Shown here: piece by piece, positions 32,704 through 38,157 of the stretch
How positions within the stretch are numbered: the first letter of the stretch is position 1
How the letters are laid out: each line of letters begins with the position of its first letter
Notes under the pieces: model-generated
Told to the model about the DNA's origin: nothing
What the model saw: only the letters and a program-made list of their open reading frames with translations
Database searches by the model: none
Position numbers and translations under genes: made by a program
Source: an uncultured Pseudomonadales bacterium
Lineage (GTDB): Bacteria > Pseudomonadota > Gammaproteobacteria > Pseudomonadales > Azotimanducaceae
NCBI GenBank assembly: GCA_937921865.1
Contig: CAKZWF010000002.1
Coordinates: forward strand, 1 to 38,157
Reading direction: 5' to 3'
DNA: 38,157 bases

Positions 32704-35114
32704 AACTTCTGCACTTAAGCCAGGCGCGATTCCTGCGTCAGGCACCCTGGAGCACGATCACGGTGCTGATCGGGATTGTTCTCGGGGTGGCATCGGTGGT
32801 GGCCGTGCATCTGATCAGCGTGCGGATCAACGACTCGTTGAGCGCGGCCACGCCCGCCTACCTCAGTGAACTGACTTTCCTTGCTGATCGCCCTGGTCTG
32901 ACCACGGCGGACTACTTCACGCTGCGTAAAGCCTGGCGATCAGGCGATCACCCGGAGATCGCGGGTATGGTCCCGGTGCTGGAAGGTCAGCTTCGGCTGG
33001 GAGATGTCTCTGTCAGCGTGGTTGGCATTGACGCATTTTCCGGCCTGCGTACCGCGCTGCCGTTGGCGGGTCTGGCACCGCGCGGGGTCATTGCCAGCAG
33101 CGAGTTGATGGCACAGCTGGGCCATCTTGAGAGTGGCGCTGCTTCAGGTCTGGCGTTGCCACTGCCGGGCGAATTCGCTCGTTTTGAAGTCAACGCGATT
33201 GTTGCGGTTGGCAATCAACGGATACTGCTCACGGATCTCGGCACTGCGCAGGAGTTGCTGCAACTGCCGACCGACGCTCTCAGCCGGGTCGGCCTGAAAG
33301 TGACCCACCCCTGGCTGACGGTTGAACGTCTGCTGAATCGTCTGCTGCCGGGTTTCGGCGCCGGATTTGATAACTTTGCCTGGTCGCTGTCCGATTGGCG
33401 GATCCGATCGATTGATTCAGAGCTGCCCAGTCGTGCGTTTGGCCAATCGGTGCTGTTCAACCTCGGTGCGCTGGGGTCGCTGGCCCTGGTGGTTTCCTGG
33501 TTGCTCGTATACCAGGTCGGGCTGATCTGGTTGCGTCGCCGCCGCCGTACTATGGAGATGCTGCATTTTCAGGGGGTGACGCTGGATGAGTTGCGGCGCG
33601 GTTTCCTTGTCTCACTGGTGCCGCTTTCGGTGCTGGCAACTGTGCTGGGCATTGGTGGCGGAGTGGCGCTTGCAGCGCTGCTGAGCCGTATCAGCACCAC
33701 CGGCATGGACCTGCCACTTGAGCCGGTGGCACTGGATGCCTGGTTGCTCGGTAAAGCCACCCTGAGCGGCCTGGGGGTCAGCGTGGTGGGTGCATGGCTT
33801 GCGTTCCAGCAGGAGTGGGCGCGGCCGCTGTTGCCGCAGCGCTGGTGGGTGGCGGTACTGCCGCTGCTGCTGTTGGCAGGTGCTCTGGGGGTCTGGTGGG
33901 TGAGCGCTCTGTGGGGTGCGTTTCTGGCCATTGTTACGCTTTGTCTGGCGAGCGTACTGCTGGTGCAGCCGACGCTGCGCCGGCTGTCCGGCACAGCGCG
34001 GAGATTGCCCGGATTCTCTCTGCTGGCGCGAATTGGCGCCAGAGAACTGGTCTGGTATCCGCGCGACCTGGCAGTAGCTGTTGCCGCGCTGATGCTGGCA
34101 GTTGCTACCAGCATGGCGATTGCGTTGATGGTCGACAGCTTCCGCCAGGATTTTTCGCGCATGCTTGATCTGCGCCTGGCGGATGATGTCTATGTGCGCT
34201 CTGCCGGGCGGGATCTCCGATCGCTGGCAGAGACTGTTATGGATTCGGTAGAAGGGCCTGCGGCTTCGGCTGACAAACCTGCGGCCACGGCTACGGGCAC
34301 AGTTGTCGTACCTTCAGGCCAGCTGCTGGTGCGGGTTGACGATCTGCCGGTTGAGGTTGGCTACGCGGTTTTTGATCGGGCGCAGACGGCCCGCTATGGG
34401 CTTGTTGACGCGCTGCAACCGGGTCAGGCTATCGCCAGTGAACGCTTGCTGCGCAATCTGGGGCGCTCAGTCGGTGATCGTCTAGACGTGGCAGGAAGCG
34501 GGATTACCATTGTTGCCAGCTTTCCGGGTTTCGGAGATGTGATGCCACGGCTGCTGGTTGATGTGGCGACGGCGCAGCAGATGCCCGGCGTGCTTATATT
34601 CGATCGTCTGGCCATCAGAGCGGCGCAGCCCGAGCTTATTGTCGACTTGCTGGCGGCTCGCTTTCCCGATCTGGAAGTTCAGCAGGCATTGCCGTTGCGA
34701 ATCCGCGCTCTGGAGATTTTTGATCAGACCTTTGCGATCACCCGCGCTTTGACGCTGCTGGCTCTGCTGGTGGCCTGTATCGGACTCTACAACGCTCTGC
34801 TCGGGCTGCGCCTGAATCAGCAGTCCACCCTGCTGCTGCTGGCCAGTATGGGGGTGAGTGACGCGGAAGTTCGACGCATTCAGCTGGCCCGCGGGCTGGG
34901 TATTGGTGCTGCTGTGCTGGTGTTTGCGCTGCCGCTGGGGCTGATCATGGGCTGGTTGCTTTGCCATGTGGTCAATCCGCGGGCGTTCGGCTGGGAGCTG
35001 GATCTGGTGATCGCGCCTTCAGCGCTGGCAGTGCCGGTTGTGCTCGGATTGCTGGTTATTGTCGTGACCAGCCTGCTGCCCGCGCCGGGTGAGAAGCTGG
35101 TGGAGAAAGCGTGA
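32700..35114 (+). CDS. YbbP-like ABC transporter permease with two FtsX domains
   Basis: This is an 804-residue inner-membrane permease. The layout is helix 1 (about 18-40), a large periplasmic domain (about 41-250), three helices, a pair of extra helices (WWVAVLPLLLLAGALGVWW and the next), then helix 7 (about 455-478), a second periplasmic domain (about 480-680) and three C-terminal helices. This duplicated FtsX plan with about 10 helices is that of E. coli YbbP, which is also close to 804 residues. Such type VII ABC systems do mechanical work on the periplasmic side rather than classical transport. The TTG start overlaps the ATPase stop and the end overlaps the AttH-like GTG by 4 nt. Confidence 0.9.
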   Translation: MKLLHLSQARFLRQAPWSTITVLIGIVLGVASVVAVHLISVRINDSLSAATPAYLSELTFLADRPGLTTADYFTLRKAWRSGDHPEIAGMVPVLEGQLRLGDVSVSVVGIDAFSGLRTALPLAGLAPRGVIASSELMAQLGHLESGAASGLALPLPGEFARFEVNAIVAVGNQRILLTDLGTAQELLQLPTDALSRVGLKVTHPWLTVERLLNRLLPGFGAGFDNFAWSLSDWRIRSIDSELPSRAFGQSVLFNLGALGSLALVVSWLLVYQVGLIWLRRRRRTMEMLHFQGVTLDELRRGFLVSLVPLSVLATVLGIGGGVALAALLSRISTTGMDLPLEPVALDAWLLGKATLSGLGVSVVGAWLAFQQEWARPLLPQRWWVAVLPLLLLAGALGVWWVSALWGAFLAIVTLCLASVLLVQPTLRRLSGTARRLPGFSLLARIGARELVWYPRDLAVAVAALMLAVATSMAIALMVDSFRQDFSRMLDLRLADDVYVRSAGRDLRSLAETVMDSVEGPAASADKPAATATGTVVVPSGQLLVRVDDLPVEVGYAVFDRAQTARYGLVDALQPGQAIASERLLRNLGRSVGDRLDVAGSGITIVASFPGFGDVMPRLLVDVATAQQMPGVLIFDRLAIRAAQPELIVDLLAARFPDLEVQQALPLRIRALEIFDQTFAITRALTLLALLVACIGLYNALLGLRLNQQSTLLLLASMGVSDAEVRRIQLARGLGIGAAVLVFALPLGLIMGWLLCHVVNPRAFGWELDLVIAPSALAVPVVLGLLVIVVTSLLPAPGEKLVEKA

Positions 35115-36229
35115 ATTCGGGACTATTGAACCTGCTGGCGATTCTCACGGTGCTGGCGCTGCACGGCTGTGATTCGCAAGCGCCGCAATCGGTATCCGGC
35201 CTGGCCCCGCTGCGCATTGGCTCGGTGCTCGGAGAAACGGCTCTGGAAGGCTATCAGCGCGCAGAGCAAGTTCGCGCTTTCAGCTTTCCGGAGGATCATG
35301 GCGTACATCCTGGGTTTCGCAGCGAGTGGTGGTATCTGACGCTGACGCTCAGCGACGGCGCTGGGCGCGATTATGGCGTGCAGTTCACCATTTTCCGCCA
35401 GGCGCTCGCGCCTGCGCCGACCACTGACAATCCCTGGCAGAGTGAGCAGGTGTATCTCGGTCACCTTGCCGTGACCGATGTGGCTGCTGGTCAGCATCGG
35501 GAATTTGAACGCTTTGCCCGTGCTCATCCGCAGCTGGCGGGCGCTCGCGCTGAACCTTTTGCGGTCTGGCTGGAGGGCTGGCGGCTGGCTGCTGACGATA
35601 CCGGAGCCTGGCGGCTGACCGCACAGGCAGCTGAAATTTCTCTGGATCTGCGTTTGAGTGAGCTGGAACCGATGCTGTTTCAGGGTGATCAGGGTCTCAG
35701 CCGCAAGGGTCCGGGTCAGGCTTCCTACTACTTTTCGATTCCTGGATTTGTGGTTGACGGTTCACTGACGTTAGACGGTGTTGAGCATACGGTCAGTGGC
35801 GGCGGCTGGTTCGACCGGGAGTGGAGCACCAGCGTGCTCAGCGGCGATCAGCAGGGTTGGGACTGGTTTGCACTGCGGCTGGATTCGGGCGCTGGTTTCA
35901 TGGCCTTCCAGCTGCGGCGCAAAGATGGCGCACGGGATCTTTATGACTACGCGGTCAAGGTATCTGCTGATGGCGGGAGTCAACAGTTTCCGCCCGATCA
36001 ATTTCAGCTCGAACCACAGAGGTTCTGGCGGGATTCGACTGGCACCCGCTGGCCGGTGGAGTGGTCGATAACCGTAGCGGGTGAGCAGTGGCGGGTTGTT
36101 GCCGCGCTCGACGACCAGCGGATGGATACCTCGCTGGTTTACTGGGAAGGTCTGGTCTATGTGTATGATCAGCGCCAACGGCGGATCGGGCGCGGATACA
36201 TGGAACTGACGGGATATTCGGATGAGTGA
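35111..36229 (+). CDS. AttH/CrtC-like lipocalin-fold lipoprotein
   Basis: This is a 372-residue protein. A short N-terminal hydrophobic stretch ends in lipobox LHGC (Cys20), predicting a lipoprotein. Mature-domain motifs include FPEDHGVHPGFRSEWWYLTLTL, here given as FRSEWWY, plus GVQFTIFRQAL, GHLAVTDV, SRKGPGQASYYFSIP, GGGWFDREWS and GWDWFALRLDSGAGFMAFQL. These match the CrtC/AttH family (once DUF2006), a calycin fold thought to bind lipophilic ligands. Relatives are annotated carotenoid 1,2-hydratase, but there is no carotenoid gene here, so I would not assign that reaction. It overlaps the permease by 4 nt and the next Nudix gene by 8 nt. Family knowledge: ABC ATPase, FtsX permease and this lipocalin recur together in many proteobacteria. 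Confidence 0.9.
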   Translation: MNSGLLNLLAILTVLALHGCDSQAPQSVSGLAPLRIGSVLGETALEGYQRAEQVRAFSFPEDHGVHPGFRSEWWYLTLTLSDGAGRDYGVQFTIFRQALAPAPTTDNPWQSEQVYLGHLAVTDVAAGQHREFERFARAHPQLAGARAEPFAVWLEGWRLAADDTGAWRLTAQAAEISLDLRLSELEPMLFQGDQGLSRKGPGQASYYFSIPGFVVDGSLTLDGVEHTVSGGGWFDREWSTSVLSGDQQGWDWFALRLDSGAGFMAFQLRRKDGARDLYDYAVKVSADGGSQQFPPDQFQLEPQRFWRDSTGTRWPVEWSITVAGEQWRVVAALDDQRMDTSLVYWEGLVYVYDQRQRRIGRGYMELTGYSDE

Positions 36230-36794
36230 AGACCTGGAATGGGCGCGAGTTTCCAGTGAGCGGGGACCTGATCTGATGCTGTTTCAGGTCCGGTACGACA
36301 CCATGCAGCACCCGCAGTCGAAGGACCAGCTGCGGCGTCTGGTCATCGAGTCGGTCGATTGGGTCAATATGGTTGCGCTCACGTCTGACGATGCGCTGGT
36401 AATGGTGCGTCAGCATCGCTTCGGGGTCGGCTATGCAACACTTGAAACCCCGGGTGGCATGGTCGATGCCGGTGAGACGTCGCTGCAGGCAGCGCAGCGG
36501 GAACTGCTCGAAGAGACCGGTTACGGTGGTGGTCGCTGGCGTTATCTGGGGGCCGTGGAGCCTAATCCGGCGTTCCACGATCATCTTTGTCATCACTGGC
36601 TTGCTGAAGGTGTAGTGCCTGTGCAGGCACCAACGCCAGGTCAGGGTGAACATATTGCCGTTGAACTGATGAGCGAATCACAGATGACTGCGGCGGTGGC
36701 GTCGGGCGAGCTGAAGCACGCGTTGGCGTTGTCAGCCCTGTCCAGGGTTTATGAGCTCTGGCCGCGACCCTTCCTGCCCGCAGAATCAGACTGA
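36222..36794 (+). CDS. Nudix hydrolase, ADP-ribose pyrophosphatase-like
   Basis: This is a 190-residue protein with an intact Nudix box: GGMVDAGETSLQAAQRELLEETGY fits GX5EX7REUXEEXGU, with REL LEETG present. Upstream parts include VNMVALTSDDALVMVRQHR and a preceding Thr-Pro (ETPGG), which resemble NudF/ADP-ribose pyrophosphatases; a downstream GAVEPNPAFHDHLCHHWLA segment supports the same group. It overlaps the AttH-like gene by 8 nt and closes the five-gene run. Possible substrates are ADP-ribose, GDP-mannose or similar; sequence alone does not decide. Confidence 0.9.
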   Translation: MSEDLEWARVSSERGPDLMLFQVRYDTMQHPQSKDQLRRLVIESVDWVNMVALTSDDALVMVRQHRFGVGYATLETPGGMVDAGETSLQAAQRELLEETGYGGGRWRYLGAVEPNPAFHDHLCHHWLAEGVVPVQAPTPGQGEHIAVELMSESQMTAAVASGELKHALALSALSRVYELWPRPFLPAESD

Positions 36795-36911
36795 TTCAAC
36801 GCTAGGATCAGCGCAGGAAATTCGTCACAATGGCTCCCCAACACCGGCTGGTGCGGACTCCGTGGGAAATCAGCTGGCGCTGACTATTTGGACCGTTCAG
36901 GGTTAAGGTAA

Positions 36912-36940
36912 GGGTATACCTAGGGTATATCTGGGGTATA
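36912..36940 (+). repeat. Three GGGTATA direct repeats with exact 11-bp spacing
   Basis: GGGTATA occurs at 36912-36918, 36923-36929 and 36934-36940, one helical turn apart, ending 10 nt before the REC-PAS-GGDEF ATG. The third overlaps TATAAG (36937-36942), which matches a -10 box at 5 of 6 positions. Together they could be an activator or repressor array over the promoter of that gene. Confidence 0.75.
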
Positions 36941-36950
36941 AGAGAAACTT

Positions 36951-38157
36951 ATGAGCGAAAGCAGCAGGATGGACTATCCGGGCGGAGCAGGCTCCACGGA
37001 GCGACAAGACAAAGCTGCTGGTCCTGGCGAGTCTTTTTCCAGGATGCTGAATAGTGAACCCGGTTCAGGGTCAAGATCCGTGCAGACTGCGGACCCTGCC
37101 AGTTCCATTCTTATCGTCGACGACAAGCCCGAACTGCTGGACAGCCTCTATCAGCTGATTGTGCTGAACGGCTATCAGGCGGACAAAGCGCTTGGCGGCG
37201 AACAGGCGCTGGAAGCCCTCGGCAGCAATCGTTACGACGTGGTTCTGCTGGATCTGATCATGCCTGGGGTCAGCGGGCATGATGTTCTGGATTTTGCAGC
37301 GCGCGAGCAGCTCGAGTGCAAGATTATTGTCGTGAGTGGAGACTCCAGCTTCAGCGGCGTTAAACACGCCCTGCACTGTGGCGCGTTTGATTTTGTTAAA
37401 AAACCCTATGAAGCCGGTGAACTGATCTCAACGATGGAAACTGCGCTGCGCCAGTGCAAGCTGGAAACGCAGAATCTGGTGATGGAGGAGCGGCTGAAAG
37501 AATCGGAAGAATTGCACCGATTCATCGTTAACAACTCTCCGGATCTGGTGTACATGCTGGACCGCAACGGCTGTTTTACCTTCTTAAACGATCGTATTGA
37601 GACGCTGCTCGGGTACCGGAAAAATGAACTCATCGGTCGCCACTATTCCGAACTGGTCGATGATGATCACCTCGAAGTCGCGCGCAATATCTTCAATGAG
37701 CGTCGTACCGGACCCCGGGCATCGAACAATGTGGAGATGCGTTTTAAAAGCCGTCTGCCCCGTCGCGGTCCGCGTCTGTTCCATTCCCAGGCGGTCTGGA
37801 TGGAGCTGACTGCAGAAGGTGTCTATTCCGATACCAGCGAGCGGACACGGGAAAATTTTGTCGGCACCTACGGGACAGCTCGCGATATCAGCGAACGCAA
37901 AGAAGCCCTGGAGGTGATCAACTTCCAGGCCTACCATGATCTGCTTACCCATCTTCCAAACCGCGCTCTGTTGAAAGACCGTTTGTCGCTGGCGATTGCC
38001 CACGCCCGACGTAACAAACGACGACTGGCGGTGATGTTCCTGGATCTGGATCGATTCAAGCTGGTTAATGACACCCTCGGGCATTCCATGGGTGATCGGC
38101 TGCTCAAAGCGGTCGCTAACCGTCTGCAGAGTTGTCTGCGCCGCGGTGACACCCTGG
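36951..38157 (+). CDS. REC-PAS-GGDEF protein, 3' end cut by window
   Basis: The frame is open from ATG 36951 to the last base (402 codons visible). Residues 1-50 are a Ser/Gly-rich unstructured leader. The receiver (about 52-170) has Asp57/Asp58 in ILIVDDKPELL, phosphoacceptor Asp101 in VVLLDLIMPGVSG, a Ser in VVSGDSSF and Lys in VKKPYEAG. A PAS domain follows (about 185-320; FIVNNSPDLVYMLDRNGCF, LLGYRKNELIGR, TARDISERK). The GGDEF domain begins at YHDLLTHLPNRALL; FLDLDRFKLVNDTLGHSMGD has the expected metal-binding Asp and substrate Asn. The GGDEF signature itself and any EAL domain are beyond the edge. On what is visible the cyclase would be active. An ATG with weak GAGA spacing and the repeat array directly upstream suggest regulated, possibly short-leader, transcription. 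Confidence 0.93.
   Translation, partial: MSESSRMDYPGGAGSTERQDKAAGPGESFSRMLNSEPGSGSRSVQTADPASSILIVDDKPELLDSLYQLIVLNGYQADKALGGEQALEALGSNRYDVVLLDLIMPGVSGHDVLDFAAREQLECKIIVVSGDSSFSGVKHALHCGAFDFVKKPYEAGELISTMETALRQCKLETQNLVMEERLKESEELHRFIVNNSPDLVYMLDRNGCFTFLNDRIETLLGYRKNELIGRHYSELVDDDHLEVARNIFNERRTGPRASNNVEMRFKSRLPRRGPRLFHSQAVWMELTAEGVYSDTSERTRENFVGTYGTARDISERKEALEVINFQAYHDLLTHLPNRALLKDRLSLAIAHARRNKRRLAVMFLDLDRFKLVNDTLGHSMGDRLLKAVANRLQSCLRRGDTL

Noticed and set aside
35111..36229. Carotenoid 1,2-hydratase function for the AttH-like lipoprotein
   Set aside because: The fold is shared, but there are no carotenoid genes nearby and the lipoprotein signal and ABC context point to another role.
36795..36950. 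Small inverted repeats (CACC-GGCT-GGTG and TCAGC-TGGC-GCTGA) after the last Nudix gene as a terminator
   Set aside because: Neither is followed by a T-run and the stems are only 4 to 5 bp.
37584..38084. 166-codon minus-strand frame under the REC-PAS-GGDEF gene
   Set aside because: It is antisense to clear PAS and GGDEF motifs and has no family resemblance.

Overview
This window reads as ordinary chromosome of a free-living, GC-rich gammaproteobacterium. The evidence is the nadC/ampD divergence, an 887-residue AceE followed by a two-lipoyl-domain AceF, a GspA/GspB pair, an AmrZ-like ribbon-helix-helix protein, ExoI, YajQ and AmpG. The groESL operon appears to carry a CIRCE operator, so an HrcA-type repressor is expected elsewhere in the genome. 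I cannot name the genus; an aquatic relative of the Pseudomonadales would fit. I saw no rRNA, tRNA, CRISPR array, insertion sequence or prophage.

Layout. (1) 1-2375: an O-antigen ligase/O-oligosaccharyltransferase cut by the left edge, convergent with a TfpX/TfpZ type IV pilin accessory gene; this looks like the flank of a pilin and pilin-modification locus. (2) 2372-9197: nadC leftward, and rightward a tightly packed ampD-mak(ROK)-aceE-aceF run. (3) 9194-10850: a PduO-type cobalamin adenosyltransferase behind a REC plus degenerate GGDEF response regulator. (4) 10851-13912: a repeat-bearing intergenic region, yajQ-ampG with overlapping codons, an alkyltransferase-like protein and fxsA. (5) 13913-16144: groES-groEL with a CIRCE-like operator and a strong terminator. 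(6) 16278-19862: a short PuuD-like membrane protein, a coiled-coil membrane protein of unknown function and a GAF-HD-GYP protein with a large internal insertion. (7) 19878-25870: acyltransferase-gspA-gspB leftward, a lipoprotein aminopeptidase and a DASS anion transporter. (8) 26063-29732: sbcB and a two-gene osmoprotectant-type ABC transporter. (9) 29714-31054: amrZ-like gene plus a response regulator of unknown output. (10) 31214-36794: Nudix, YbbAP-like ABC transporter, AttH-like lipocalin lipoprotein, Nudix. (11) 36951 to the right edge: a REC-PAS-GGDEF protein, truncated by the window.

Two themes recur. The first is cyclic-di-GMP: a dead GGDEF regulator, YajQ, an HD-GYP, an AmrZ-like regulator and a probable active REC-PAS-GGDEF lie within about 27 kb. 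The second is the cell envelope: peptidoglycan recycling (AmpD, AmpG), the secretin-assembly factors GspAB, a YihG-like acyltransferase, pilin modification, and a YbbAP/AttH set that may handle lipophilic molecules. No clearly unprecedented system stands out. The candidates most worth checking are the YbbAP-AttH-Nudix operon, the amrZ-like/response-regulator pair, and several short repeat arrays in front of regulatory genes.
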